Assembly (NCBI RefSeq): GCF_000006405.1
Contig: NW_003200804.1
Span: 186,021-238,696, forward strand
From: Perkinsus marinus ATCC 50983
Taxonomy: Eukaryota; Perkinsozoa; Perkinsida; Perkinsidae
Reading direction: 5' to 3'
Length of the DNA stretch: 52,676 bases
The translations under genes were made by a program, and so were the position numbers. How positions within the stretch are numbered: position 1 is the stretch's first letter; every line of letters starts with the position of its first letter. Positions 1 to 12,288 of this stretch are shown here, one piece after another. The notes beneath the pieces are model-generated. The model did no database searches, was not told the origin of the DNA, and worked only from the letters and a program-made list of their open reading frames with translations.

Positions 1-670
1 AGGCTGTGGTGAGACAGACGAACTATCGTAGTTCGGCACAGAACTAACCTCACCATATTTGTTATCCATCAACTCCATAAACTCAAGACTGTTAGATACT
101 AAATCGGACTCAGTAACGTTACACGACCCATTAAGGATGAATAAAAACAGTGAAACATGGGATGGAAACAGAGTGATGACATGTTTATATTATAAACTTC
201 ACAAGACTAACAATTGGTCCATAAATTGTTTATAACAATTTATTTACACTTCGCTCCGCTGGTTGCACAATTTCTTGAATGTTGGTATAATCTGTGTCTT
301 CCGACGACTAGGCAAAACCCGTATACTCATGAATCATGCCAAGTCGCGGAAATCAGTATTCAGCAAGAGTTGCTGAATTCCTTCCTACGTAGGTGTTATA
401 CCAACCATTTTTCCGCCGCCAACCAAATCGTTCTTTCACCAAGAACTCCGCCGTTTTCTAGTCCAGTATCGAAAACGCCGACCCGGTGTTATCAGCGTAA
501 TATTCCGTATTTGACCGCTTGTCTTGGTGTTTGGCAAATGAAATCTGTGCGGTGGTTACTTGGCGAAATCCGAGTTGGCGAAACCTGTTACGCCCCCTGA
601 AGAGGCATTGTATATCGCGCGCGCCCAGGTAATCTATTCGCGGAGTTGAGTACATTGAACATCACCCAAA
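1..670. other. Left-edge intergenic DNA
   Basis: No gene supported. The open frames here start at non-ATG codons and show no family signature. The stretch just before 671 should hold the promoter and 5' UTR of the Prp6-type gene, but I recognise no core promoter motif. Confidence 0.5.
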
Positions 671-3600
671 ATGTCTTTGCTCCCTGGGCAGAATCCTGCA
701 ACTCGACAGGGCCTCACAGGAGCTGCCGGGTACCCGCCTCCACCAGGCTATACCGCGGGAAAGGGTCGAGGTGCTGGTGGCTTCCACGTTGCCACTCGAG
801 CGGAGTTCGCCGGACTCCCGCAGTTCCCACCCATCGCTCCTGGCACTCTCGGGTCCCATAGCAGGGCCTTCCAGAAAAGCAAGTTGGCTAGGGACTCGAC
901 GGCTGGGGGTGCCCAGCATTCGATCCACGGGAAGTGGGGAGCGCCTCCGCCAGGATACATCCCTGGACGCGGACGAGGGGCTACCGGGTTCACTGGAGGT
1001 GTTAGTCGTGATGATGCCAGTAGTAGCGAGATAACGCCAATACAAGATGAGGAAAATCAGGACTTGGGGGACAGCAACTTCGATGAGTTCGCTGGGTAGT
1101 ATTCCCAGCACCCTCGTTGCTGCAGCGGCTCGCCACATGTAGGTACGGCGGCTCGCTCTTCCAGAATACGGTGTATGACGAAGACGATAAGGAGGCTGAT
1201 GAGATGTACGAGCAAGTCGATGAGAGGCTCGATGAGAAAAGGAAGAAGGTATTACTTGGGGGCTCTCAGTGTATTGGATCATCACGATGGTCTTAGTGGC
1301 GAGAAGAACGAATGCGCGATGAACTTTTGAAGATGAGAGACGAGCGTCCTACTATATCGCAGCAGCTATTGCCCTTTAAGCGTGACCTTGCGAAGGTCTC
1401 CGCAGAGGAGTGGGATGCTATTCCGGAGGCTCAGGAGCATTTGAAGGTACTCCCGAGGGGTAGGGAGTAATGGGATAAGAACTCCATCGGATGTCAGACC
1501 AAGAAGCGGCGTCGTGAGACCCTGGCGGCAGCGTCAGACTCGATGCTGCTGTCCGCCAGAAGTGCAGGAACGTTTGGGACGACAGAACAAAGTGGCGGCA
1601 TGTCGACGCCTATGACGGGAATGTCCACTCCTATGGGTGACACTACTCTACTTGCTTGGCAGCGTGTCACACTTGACCTCCTCAGGTTTTGGTACGGGAG
1701 GCTTGTCAACTCCTATCGGCATGGGGTTATCGACTCCAATGGGCCTAGGCCTGTCCACTCCAATGGGCTTCGGTGGTGGTCTTTCTACCCCTATGGGCAT
1801 GTCAACGCCATTAGGAATGGGTGGTCTCGCTACCCCAATGGGTGTTGGTGGCCTTAGTACTCCTATGGGTATGGCTACTCCCATGGGGCTCTCCACTCCG
1901 CTGGGTCTCTCAACTCCTGCTGTTGGAGGGGGAGCGGCTGGCAGTGTGAATGAATTGGGCCAAGCCAAGGCTGCTGTTCTCGCTGTGCAGTTGGATAAGC
2001 TGCAAGACTCCATAACGGGCCAGTCAGTGATGGACCCTAAGGGATATCTCACTGATCTAGCTGCAGCATCACGTATTGGAGCCGCTGCTGGCGTTGGTGT
2101 GGATACTGATGTTAACGAAGTGAAGAAGGCCAGGTAGTAGTGCCCTTGTGGATTCTCGGGGACCCTTATCCCTCTTCCCAGATTGTTGTTCAAGTCGGTG
2201 ACTCGTAGCAACCCTCATCATGCAGCGGGTTGGATTGCAGCAGCTCGACTGGAGGAGATGACGGGCAATCTCGGGCAGGCTAGAGAGCTGGTGGCTAAGG
2301 GTGTGCAGCACTGTCCGAAGAGCGAGGACCTTTGGTTGGAGGTAGTGGTCTGTGATAAGCCTTCGATAAGATGGGATATTGAGCGCTGTTAGGCTGCGAG
2401 GCTTGAGAAGCCTGAGAACGCCAAGGCTGTGCTCGCCAAAGCAGTAAGAGAGCTTCCGAGGTCTACGAAGATCTGGATCGACGCTGCTAATCGCGAGGTG
2501 GGGCCGATGGGAATTTGAGCGGGCGGTGGGACGATCGTCTCCATCAGACTTCGGTTGGGGCCAAGAGGCAAGTGCTGCGGAAGGCCCTGGAAAAGGTCCC
2601 TTCGAGTGTGCAGTTGTGGAAGATGGCGGTGTCTTTGGAGAAGCCAGCTGATGCTAAGATACTTCTAAGACGGGCCACTGAGTGCTGCCCTAAGAGTGAA
2701 GAGTTGTGGCTGGCGTTGGCAAGACTTAGTGAATATCATGAGGCTCAGAAGGTAATGGGCTGGGCGGTGGGTGACACTGATGGTGACACGGGTAGGTGTT
2801 GAATCAAGCTCGCAAGAACGTCCCTACTAGTGCACTCATTTGGGTCACTGCGGCTCGGCTGCAAGAGAGTAGTGGTAACACGTCGGGGATTAGGAAGATC
2901 ATACAACGAGCCATGGACTCTCTGAGGGCTAATGGAGTGAAGATTGATAGGCGTCAGTGGCTGCAGATGGCCGAGGACTCGGAGAATCTGGGTTATACCG
3001 CTACTACTGATGCCCTGGTGGATCTCACTATTGACACCAACATGGATATGACTGATTCCAAGGTAGTCCCGATGGGCACTTGTGGTCGAGGTTTTTGAGG
3101 ATAGCTGAATTGCTGCAGGGCTGAAATCGCGAGCGTCGATGCTTGTAAATGAATGCTTGTTGCTTGATGCGTTCATTGATCAGGCTTGCAAACGTGAATG
3201 GGTGGCAGATGCTGATGCAGCCCTGTCGCGCCATAGACCACACACAGCACGAGCACTTTATGCTAGTGCTACGGCTAAGTTCCCGACTAAGAAGGGCCTT
3301 TGGAAGCGTTGGGCTCAGCTGGAAGCTAGGCATGGCACTGCAGCCCAAATGGACAAGGTGGGAGGCCCAGATTATCCATCGCTCCGTTCGTATTGTCGTT
3401 CAGGTCTTGGCAGCTGCTGTGGAAGCTTGCCCGTTGGCGCCGCAGTTGTGGTTGATCTCGGCCAAGCAGAAATGGCTGCGTGGCGACGTCGATGGAGCTA
3501 GAGCTATTCTACAGCAGGCAGCTCAGGCTGTCGGGTCTAGCAGTGAAGACGTTCATCTGGCTGCAGCTAAGATTGAGGTACTGTGTCGTAGGGTAGGGGA

Positions 3601-4959
3601 TTTAGGAGAACGTGTTTGATGTAGGTCAGCAATGGGGAAATACAACGGGCTAGGCAGTTGCTGGCTGCAGCTCGGAGGCAAGCTGAGTTCTCGAAGGAAC
3701 CTTGTGAACGTATATGGATGCAAAGCATTCAAGTTGAGAGGGAGTCGGGCCATACAAATCAGGTAGAGTGGGGAGGGGTTACCTATGCTGAGCCATGCGT
3801 GTATGCTCTTTCCTCTACTCCAGGCTCTGGCCTTGTGTAAGGACGCGATCGTACAGTACCCACATTTTGCTAAGCTGTATATGATTGGAGCTCATATTAA
3901 TATGGAAAGTGGTGATTTGAAAGAGGCGGAGCGATGGTCTTCGGATGGTCTCGAGAAGTGTCCCCGCAGTGTTCATCTGTGGATAGTAGCTGCTGATGTG
4001 GCCGCCAAGATGAACAAGTTACCCTTGGCACGCAGTATACTGGAGCGTGGCCGTCTGCGGAACTCCACCATCACGGAAGCTGCGGGTGCGGTGGGAGCTG
4101 CTCAGGCGACGTTGGGGGCGGCAGCGAAGCAACATCCTCATCTCGATGAGCTCTGGTTGAAGTCTATCGAACTGGAGGACACGCGTGCTCAGGCTCGTCA
4201 TATGCTGAATAGGGCACTGCAACAGTGCCCGAGGTCGGGACTACTGTGGGCCAAGGCTGTGGAGTTGGAACCTAAGGAGACTCGCCACGCTAAGACGGTT
4301 GATGCATTGAAGCACTGTGAGAACGACGTACATGCGGTGATGGCAGTGGCGAAGTTCTTCTGGAAGGATAAGGGTAGTGTCGGTGGTTGGTCGCTTCAAG
4401 TTGTACATATGGGTGTTCAGGGATGATTGCGAAGGCTCGGAAATGGTATCAAAATGCTACTAGTATAAGCTCTAACAATGGTGACCTATGGGGAGAGTTT
4501 TTCGCCTTTGAGTTGGCGGAAGGCGATGCGACGACTCAGGTGGGTGGTGTGGCTGCGTAGGGGTTATTGATTTTTATTCTCTATGCAGACTAAGGTGGCG
4601 AGAGCCTATGCTCGGCTACAGCATGAGCAGCAGATCAACCGGGGTCTTAAGTGGAATGCTATACAGAAGCTGGTTCCTAACTGGCATCTCACTGCGACTG
4701 AGCGGATGAAGGCGTTCTTGACCGAGCATTTCCCTGAGGTTTTGGAGAAGCTTGATGACAGTGAAGAGGTAGTTTGTATGGCTCATGCTGTTGTTGGTAG
4801 TGTCTTGTGTAGGTGCTGACTGCGCTGGCAAGTGGTGCAAGTCGCTTCAAGGTGGCAACAGGTGGTAGCGAGATTAAGGCGAAGGCTGGTGACGATGCCG
4901 CGGGTAGCGAGGCCTCGGAGGAGCCCGTGAATGATATACGGAACACTAAGATGGAATGA
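671..4959 (+). CDS. PRPF6: Prp6-type U5 snRNP protein (pre-mRNA-processing factor 6)
   Basis: Prp6 proteins are nuclear helical-repeat scaffolds that bridge U5 and U4/U6 snRNPs in the tri-snRNP before spliceosome activation. Sixteen exons joined by fifteen GT-AG introns (1096-1142, 1249-1296, 1447-1497, 1637-1685, 2134-2181, 2342-2392, 2498-2547, 2752-2795, 3063-3183, 3358-3403, 3578-3624, 3763-3823, 4374-4420, 4540-4588, 4769-4812) give 1,161 residues in one frame; human PRP6 has about 940. The N-terminal Prp1-type region has PPPPGY and NFDEFAGYGG, the latter crossing intron 1. A long STPMG repeat follows, then GYLTDL and HAT/TPR-like repeats with recurring CPKSE..LW signatures to near the C-terminus. 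ATG 671 opens the conserved MSLLPGQNP start. The 121-bp intron 3063-3183 is the least certain junction: only its 3' AG keeps the frame. Confidence 0.95.
1594..1920 (+). repeat. STPMG-type coding repeat inside the Prp6 gene
   Basis: About a dozen degenerate copies of a Ser/Ala-Thr-Pro-Met/Ile/Leu-Gly unit separated by Gly/Phe/Leu spacers, interrupted by intron 4 (1637-1685). Human PRP6 has a short NTPYPGG / MTPG tract at the same place, so this looks like expansion of an ancestral Thr-Pro region (that comparison is from memory). In humans PRP4 kinase phosphorylates PRP6; multiplied Thr-Pro sites could serve similarly, which is inference. Confidence 0.85.
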
Positions 4960-5125
4960 TCATTGCAGTCGAGGGAGGAGGCACCTTATCATTATTAGTG
5001 AAGGCTACTAGATAGTTATATGTTGCTTTCAATACGGTGACTATGTGCCATTTCGTGTTGGGTTAGTGAGTCACAAAGTGAGTCTCGCTGTGGTTGTGTG
5101 AATTTCGAGTGGAGCATGTTCCTGC

Positions 5126-7256
5126 ATGTTCAAGTCGCAGGGCTCATTGGTGGAAGTAGATTCTGTCGGTTCAGAGAGAATGTCGTCGAGCGAAGCCTCG
5201 TCAACTCCTTCTCGTAGTTCAGGCCGCTCATCGCCGGTACCATCTGCTGTGAGTCAGCAGCAGCAGCAGCAGACTGCCTCCATGGCCTCTAGTGGGAGTA
5301 CAGGCAAGCAGACACAGGAGCCTGGAGCACCTCCGGTCTACCTGATGAGCATGGCCCTCAATCAGGACCATAGTGGGCTTTGTGTGGCGACGACTAAGGA
5401 CTTCCGTAAGCCATCTATTAGAGCTTATTGAGTATTATCGTTGTTGTAGGTACCTTCTTCTTGTACTCGCAAGCTCAGCAGGATAACTTTGTCGAATTCC
5501 GTCGAAGGTTGATGTCGGCGCCAGTGGCTGTGGCTGTGATGCTGTATAAGACTAACATTCGGGCGATAGTCAGCGCTGCGGAGCCAACTAGAGTTGGGGT
5601 CTATGGCCCCTGCACGGATCATGCTCCCTAGTAGGTTCTACTGTGGGATGACAAGACTGGCACGGCGCCGCATGCCTTGTGCTCTAGACCTGAGGTTCTA
5701 AGTGTACAGATGAGGCGGGATGTTATTGCCGTGGTGACAGAATATAAGGTGGGGCTTACCTTTAGTGTGCCTCCTGCTGGCGATTTCCCGGTTTTTTCAT
5801 CAGATATACGTCTACAGCCTTCCTGAATTGGACGTTATGTTGCATTTGGATACTCATGGTAACAGCAGAGGCGTCTGTACTCTCAACTGTGATGTACACC
5901 GGGAGACGGTTATGTGTTGCCCTGACCAACAGCGCGGCGGAATTAGAGTAATGGGAAGTCTGACACCTAGTATTTCTTCTGAACCCGCGGCCCAGGTTCA
6001 ATTCCTGGGTCGTCCAAATGGATCGACGGGGGCATCTTCTGGAGTGAGCACCCATCTCTCTTCCCACTCAATTCTAGGAGCTCACAATAGTGCGATCACG
6101 GCCCTACAACTGAACGTCAGCGGCACTATGGTGGGAGGCGTAACCACTCGCCAATCCTATCGAAGATGCTTCTGGATAGGTCGCCTCTGCTGGGGAGAGT
6201 GGTACGGTCATAAAGGTGTGGGCGTCTGAGGACGGGCAGCTGCTGCATGAATTAAGACGGGGCACGACAAACACCCTCATATGTTGCCTTAGTTTCAGTG
6301 AGTCAGCTAAGCGTCTAATTAGATGTCCCATGTAGAGTATTGCTACAGGAGACGATGACCAATACCTTGTCTCGTCTTCGAGTTCTAACACAGTGCATGT
6401 TTTCCGTTTGGCATCTGCTCGCCACAGACGCTCTGGTAGTGGCTCCCAAGGTATGTTAACTACCAAGCAGTACCGGCCTGCGAATCCGACTAGGTTCGCA
6501 GCTGCCAGTGACGTTAGGGCCGACGCCACCCGAAGGCTCGCCACCACCTTCAAGACCTCGGTCTAGCTCGACTACGGCTGCGTATGATGGAGTGACTCCA
6601 TTGGAGTCCATCTTATCAAGGTTCTATATTTGTTGCAGGTCGCTTTCGTCAACCCTACTATCTTATGCTACGTCTGCTGTAAACTATGTAGAGCAGCATA
6701 CGACCACACTTCTCCAATTACGAGGCGGCACGCCGGAGCAGACCCAGGCCGCGAAGCAGTCCCTCGCGAACACGTTGCCGATAGGGTAGGTGTCACTGCA
6801 CTGAGTTGTTCAATTTATACGCTACTCACTCAAGTTTAGAGAGAGTATGTCTACTTTGTCGTTTTGGACTATATGCGAGAGGAATGGTTCTTTCTCCCAG
6901 GTACTTTAAATCAGCGCGGTCCGTCGCCCAGTTCCATCTCCCTGATATTGATCCTGCTACTGGAAAGACATCCGTAGATCTCCGTGCCGTATCAGGGGGA
7001 CTGGTGAAAGCGAACGTTGGGGAGAGCGTGCCTATCAGCGGTGGGATTGTTGCTCATTCTGGCGGGCTCTGACTGTGTTCCCTCTCCAGGCCCGTTGGTG
7101 TGCTTTTCTAAGACGCACCTCAACAGGATCTATGTATTCCACTACAACGGCTTGCGATATGAGTGTGAGTTTGATGATGATGATGTCGAAGTATTGACAG
7201 GAGGTTCTGGAGAAGGTGAGCTATGGCTTTATATCACTTTGCATTCGAGCTCGTGA
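5126..7256 (+). CDS. WIPI/Atg18-type PROPPIN (beta-propeller phosphoinositide-binding protein)
   Basis: PROPPINs are seven-bladed beta-propellers that bind PI3P / PI(3,5)P2 on autophagic and endosomal membranes. Nine exons (introns 5406-5449, 5593-5634, 5749-5803, 6131-6179, 6298-6348, 6451-6493, 6786-6900, 7041-7089) sum to 1,683 nt, 560 residues. Family marks are the early SMALNQDHSG blade, IYVYSLPELD, AHNSAITALQLN, and the LRRG lipid-binding motif in exon 5 (HELRRGTTNT) followed by TVHVFRL. The C-terminal blade has YVFHYNGLRYECEF. A Ser/Gln-rich N-terminus of about 65 residues and a long Ser/Pro-rich loop in exon 7 make it longer than typical WIPIs (about 350-450). It starts 166 bp after the Prp6 stop. 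Exon 4/5 and exon 9 sequences recur as broken fragments downstream. Whether it is Atg18, Atg21 or Hsv2 type cannot be decided. Confidence 0.92.
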
Positions 7257-7841
7257 TGGTTGGGACACTGCATTCTGCCTATCGCGGATGCAACTTCACC
7301 ATGTGAAGCATTGTTGGTGCTGCGGTGATAGACTTAGATGTCGTCTAGTCAATCACTCCGGTTCACTATTTAATTGCTAGCAGCAGTCTCCTTCCTTCTC
7401 AGTGCCCACCTCAACAGCAATGCATCTGATACAAGCTATAACATTCTTCGCTTCGAGACCTGATTTCCACATGGATAATACGGCATCAAAGACCGATCCT
7501 CCAGTAGATGTTGGTGAAGGACCCTGGCAGGTCGTATAGAATATCTGCCCAGTGAATGAAGGAAATCGATACTAGGAAATATTCTGTTGGTTGCAATTGG
7601 AGTGATATCTTGCTTTACTTTGTCATGAAGAAAACTCGGAGTTAAGTTGAAGTATATCCTCTCAGTGAAGTCCTCTGTTCGTAATATTGTCTGCAGTACA
7701 CTTGAGTTCCCCCTCCGTTACTCTGAATCCTATCACGAAACTTGACAGTTGACAAATTTGCATAGGCTGTTGCCTATAGCCTGGAGTATCCAGCAAATTA
7801 TCCGTGTGACAGAGCCAATTCTGCAGGAGGTTATGATACTG
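7057..7841 (+). repeat. PROPPIN 3' end and downstream flank: source-like copy of a triplicated segment
   Basis: From the last PROPPIN intron through exon 9 and about 585 bp of downstream DNA, this stretch recurs with small changes at 18956-19729 and at 24217-24803 plus 26390-26552. Only here is it attached to the complete gene, so this is probably the ancestral location. The downstream part holds no gene I can support. Homology stops at GATACTG (7835-7841), where a 3.76-kb block absent from the other copies begins. Confidence 0.85.
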
Positions 7842-8631
7842 TGCCGTGTCGGTTGGCCCAAACCCTCCATTAACTGGTTGCAACTCAACCGCCGCCGACA
7901 GATAAGGACTGAGTGTCCATCAGAAGCTGGAGATAGAAGGCTAACGCTAGTTACGAGTAAAAGGGACGAACAAAAGAGACAGCTCACAGGCGATCAACTT
8001 TCGTGCCGTTTCCTGTCACCAGCGCACTCCAACGTTGGGTGTGTCGCCGACAGGGTGGCTGAAGTAAGGAGCCGCCACACCGTAAAATATTTCACCTGAA
8101 ATATTACTGAATTCTTCTGAAAAATCAAAATATTTCTCAATTTATTTCAAAACTGCGTTTGGGTGACTTTCAATCATCTTTATCGGCTCCATGTATGACG
8201 GCAACAGTATGCGAGACCTTGAGAGTACGAGGATCATCATAATGACGCATTGTTCGTATTGTGATCATCGTAATATGCAGGTATTCTCTCAGGTATTCTC
8301 TCAAGGATTTCACAAAATCTGGAAACGTCGACTGGTAATTGACGGTGCAAATCTTTTATCCGCGAGGGACCGGAAGACCGTGTTTAATAGGGACCTCTTT
8401 CACTTACCTACCTTCAAACGGTAAAGAACTCGAGAACCTGATGCTGATTTTTCATTGAATATTGAATTGCCTTAGACAGTCTGCCTACCTTCTCGAAATT
8501 CGATAATTCAGGCGGTTATCGCAATCTGAAATCAGCGCATGAATTGTTCTTTTCGGACTAATCTAAGGGAATCCTCATAGAGCTGTTCTGCGTTTAACTG
8601 TTCTAGAATTGCTGTATAGCAGTTGGATTTT

Positions 8632-9422
8632 TCAGGAACCACTACCTGCTTCGACAGCATCAATGCTACGTATGATGTCTGCAACTCGTCCCTCGAGCTC
8701 TGCTGCGTCACAAGCCAACTCACGCAGCTCTCTCGTGAATGCTTCCACACTCAACCCACACTCTCTCGATTTTTTTATTGAGCGCAGTGCAGACCTCACA
8801 GCCTCGAAGTTATCGAGTCCCTTCTGCGTGATGAACTCTATGGAAGTGGTTGAGTATTGTCCATCAATACACTTCTGGCGAGACTTCGTCTTCAACTGTG
8901 CTGTAGGTATGCATGGCTGTTCAGCGAGCCAAATTTGCCAGTCATCGAGAATATCTGGAGGGATCCTCGCACTTCTGCAATCTTCAGTGCCCGGAAAATG
9001 TGAGTGCTCTCTCCAGTCCTCATTGGTGGCCGTAACTCCTCGCAGTGGATACATATGACATAAGGGTCCATTTTGCCGAACCTTGATCCTCCTCAGATGA
9101 CAGATGAAGGCAGGCCAGAGCCGCCAATCTGGCTTGGCAGTTCGAGTTCGCACCCTTCGATGCTTCCCGTCCCTCGTTCCGAGATGACACCGTCCTACGA
9201 CATTCCAAGTAGCAAGTCTTCCGCTTTGTCTTGAGCTCCTCGATACAGCCGTTGACCAATCGATAATGAGGTTTCGATTTCAGGTATGATCATCGAAACG
9301 ACGTCGAAGATGTTCCCCTCGAAGACAGTGAATGGCTCATTGACGCCATACTCAGGCTCGGAAGCCGGAGGATCGTCTTCTCGAGGAGGCAACTCGAGAG
9401 GCTCATCAGAAGATTCCTTCAA
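8632..9422 (-). CDS. Unrecognised two-exon gene inside the insertion (5' end open)
   Basis: Not recognised. Two coding segments, 9422-9199 and 9154-8632, join across a 44-bp GT-AG intron (9198-9155) with matching phase to give about 248 residues. The first is acidic and Pro-rich (PPREDDPPASEPEYG); the second begins RTRTAKPDWRLWPAF and ends in a helical, charged region (FTRELRELACDAAELE). The first segment has no ATG before an upstream stop, so an earlier exon is missing or the start is a later Met. The small intron matches the host style, which favours a host-like gene or captured host exons over a simple transposase frame. Nothing in the sequence fixes its role. Confidence 0.45.
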
Positions 9423-9479
9423 ACGTCCACATCGCTATCGTCGTCGTCCAGATAGTCTCACTCAAGGATGAGAACCGGT

Positions 9480-10200
9480 TAGTTTACCCAAGCCCATCGG
9501 ACTCGCCCTCAATTTGGGAACATTTATGATCTAACGTTAGTTTTTTTGAGCAAGGTGAGCAAGGGCGTTACTAACGCCGCGTTAGTTCGTTCCACTTGGT
9601 GGAACCACTAACCCACGCCTTCCAGGACTCATCTGAGATTGCGGTAAGGCCCAATTGGCTTGCTCTGCTCCGGCCCTAGATTGCGGGAATGCGGAGTACA
9701 TAACAACGCTTCGCCGAAGTAGATAATCGCGTCCCCCAAACTCCGTGACTCACGGGCCGTGAGCACGATCCCCGGTTAATGAAGTTCTGAAACATTTTTC
9801 TCGATTCGTGTTTCACTTGATTTTGGAAAAATACGCACAACTTTTGCTCTCCCCTATAAGTTTCCCAAAAGTTGCTTAGTTCAGAACCAATAGCTCTAGC
9901 TTGATCTTACTTCCGAGGTTAGTTTCTTCTTTGAGTTTTCAAGTTTGTGAGATTAGAGTCTTAATCTTAAGATCCGCCAAATTGGCGAATCTAATGGGTT
10001 TGGCGACGCCAATCTTTAGGGGTTAGTGGAAATCTCTCAGTGTAAGCCGCCTGAAGTGTTTTCACGCACCATCAAGCATCCCGGTAGATCAAAGCGATTT
10101 TGGAATACGGGGGCCTATTTCGAAGCTCGAAGTTCGAGCTTTCCAATGATGCACTGGAGTTGGTGATTGGGATAAACTCTTGTGATCAAATGTAGTACGA
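9480..10200. other. Non-coding stretch within the insertion
   Basis: No gene supported. Contains short TTGGCGAA / AATTGGCGAATC repeats (about 9975-10015) and CTAACG-type motifs around 9530-9610. A TATAAG sequence at about 9853 could be a promoter element but stands alone. Confidence 0.3.
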
Positions 10201-10484
10201 TAGAGAAGAGGCGTAAAGGGCCAGATTCGTGGAAGTATTTCTCGGTATCTTCGAGTGGAGCCTACAGTTGCGATCCTGCGACGAATTCGTGAGAGGGTAC
10301 TTCAGTTCATTCCGGGCTACAATGCACCTTGAAGAGTGCCGTTTGGATGATACCAGGGTTTTGGAAGGGAAGAGGCGGCCGATTTTGCCGAGTAGGCACG
10401 TGAGTGAGGGCTCAGCCATGGAACAGTCGAATGAGCCGCTCATCATGAGCGCTCGGCGCGATATACCGATCACACTCACCGTAG

Positions 10485-10953
10485 CCCCCGGGAGGACGAG
10501 GATGCTCTACTGGTGCGAGAGTCTTGCTCCACGGACAAGCATGACGTGGCCAATTTGAGAATCGTATGTCGAGAGTGCGACAGCGACCCGGAGTCCTTGC
10601 CCGAGGAGGATGCAGTACTCCCAACCTCTAGGTCCCCTATACCTCAGCTTGAGCACCAGAAAAGCAGGAGGTGTTCGATTTCGTCTAACCGTCGTGCAGC
10701 TGCACAGTATTTCACTGAACGTCCCCGAAGACGAGTGCTCGATCAATTCTATGCTCGTTTGAATGAGTTCCTACTCGCGTATGGGTGCCGCGTTGATAAG
10801 TTCGATCGTACTCCGCTGTCTATCCTCTCCGCTATCGTGAGTATGGTGAGACCAGGCCTTTCTCAGCCGCCGTATTCTTTGACTCCAGAAGTATCACAAT
10901 GGAGACGAAGATCAATGTCACAACGTGTCGACAATGGAGACGAAGATCGTTGA
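10485..10953 (+). CDS. Possible coding exon of an unrecognised gene
   Basis: An open stretch after a plausible splice acceptor (CACCGTAG, ending 10484) reads about 155 residues to a TGA at 10951. It has a charged centre (FTERPRRRVLDQFYARLNEF) and ends near a 16-bp direct repeat (AATGGAGACGAAGATC at about 10899 and 10930). It lacks an ATG, and no upstream exon could be joined confidently. No family recognised. It could be part of a decayed mobile element filling this insertion. Confidence 0.3.
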
Positions 10954-12288
10954 AATTCCATCACATTGAATTTCAGCACTCCATAACCGAAAGTTTACAC
11001 ACCTTGTCTAAGGCTATTTTGTTCTTCACAAGATCCATACCTGCGGGTGGGCTGACTATATCGCCGCCAGAAGATACGCCCTAGTAGTACAATCAGGCTG
11101 ATGGCGCACGCAATAGGTCCTATCGGATAGGAAGATCAATGCCGTTGGTACGACTGGAGTATTCCCTACTTCAACCGGGAATTTCTCGTTTTACTCATTT
11201 CCTTTTCACTTGTCCTTTGCTAAGGGGACAATATTGCTGTTGATAGGGCCAACTTCACCCGTGATCTATGATGAGAGGCCTCAAGCACTAGTTTCTGACG
11301 CAAACCCTCAAAAAAGCGAAAAATCCGCTAAAAGTGAAATATTTCACTGAAATTTTTTCCGTGAAATGTTTGAAATATTTCATTTAAAAGCCTTTGTGTA
11401 TGCGTGCAACTGTGTAAGGGCATAGCTAATGGCTTAAGGGCACAAATAACTTCAAGAGTGCAAGGATAACCATTCTCAGTTACTTACACTAAATAGATGA
11501 GGAGAAATGCTAAGATCACAATGGTTCACGCAGAGTGATTCAGCTACAGAGACATAATGCTCGACTAATGCGGCATTAGTAATGCCTGATTACAGCATAT
11601 AACAGTGTTGTGTCTGCGTTTTGGTGCTAAACGCAGATAGAATAACAGAAGGTTGACGGGATGTCGTGCGGGGCGTGGCACTTCCTGGCAACCGAATTGA
11701 GCTTAATGGACGCTATAGCCGTCCATTAGGCTTTCGATTGTTTCTCCTGTCTAGTACAAACCCTCCCTAGTTGAAGGGAAGTGACGCACAGATTCACTCG
11801 CAGACTCGCGCACGGATGTACACGAAGACGTGATCGGGTCGTCTATTGATACTTTGGCAACAGAATCCCCGAAGGTAGATTCAGATATCAGATCATACTT
11901 AGTCCTGAAGCTATCAAGTCTTTAGCTCCGGCCGACGGGGCTGGTGGAAGTACCAATAATAATCCTCGAGAGAGTCCACCAACTCTCCTAGATGTGATCG
12001 ATCGTCGCGATGTGTCGATTGCATTCACACGTGAACCACCCACCCCCCACGCAGGGACCCACAATCAGAATCCAAGGGTAGTTCTTACTAACACTAGATA
12101 CCGGCGTGAGCTCTGATATTCCTCGGCAGTGGCAGGATGGTCCAGAAAGATAGAAGGTCTTTATTAGAGAGAATTATTCTCCCGACCTGCTGCGTTCAGT
12201 GACGTTTATCTCTTTGTTCGTTTCACGCGCTCTTTGTCTGCGTCCCAACATCCAGTGCGTATGCGTTCATGCGCTTGTCGTCCAATCT

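Larger units (their letters stand above)
7842..11602. other. 3.76-kb insertion between the two halves of cassette copy 1
   Basis: In copies 2 and 3 the PROPPIN flank runs almost directly into the SecA upstream segment (19729 to 19740, 26554 to 26565); in copy 1 these halves are 3.76 kb apart. The block therefore entered copy 1 or was deleted from the ancestor of the others. It contains minus-strand exons (8632-9422), a plus-strand open stretch (10485-10953), and AT-rich motifs resembling AAATATTTCACnTGAAAT near both sides (about 8085 and 11335) in direct orientation. No clear terminal repeats or target duplication sit at the breakpoints, so its class is unknown. Confidence 0.55.

Noticed and set aside
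214-655. Overlapping reading frames upstream of the Prp6-type gene
   Set aside because: Non-ATG starts, no splice context and no recognisable protein features.
5985-6015. B-box-like GGTTCAATTCC in PROPPIN exon 4 (and in its fragments), suggesting a tRNA or SINE on the plus strand
   Set aside because: The segment is in frame within the PROPPIN coding sequence between recognisable blades, and the acceptor and D arms do not pair. Coincidence is more likely, though a captured tRNA relic cannot be excluded.
8085-11385. AT-rich AAATATTTCAC motifs near both ends of the copy 1 insertion as terminal repeats
   Set aside because: Short, low-complexity, in direct orientation, and 200-270 bp inside the alignment breakpoints, with no target duplication.
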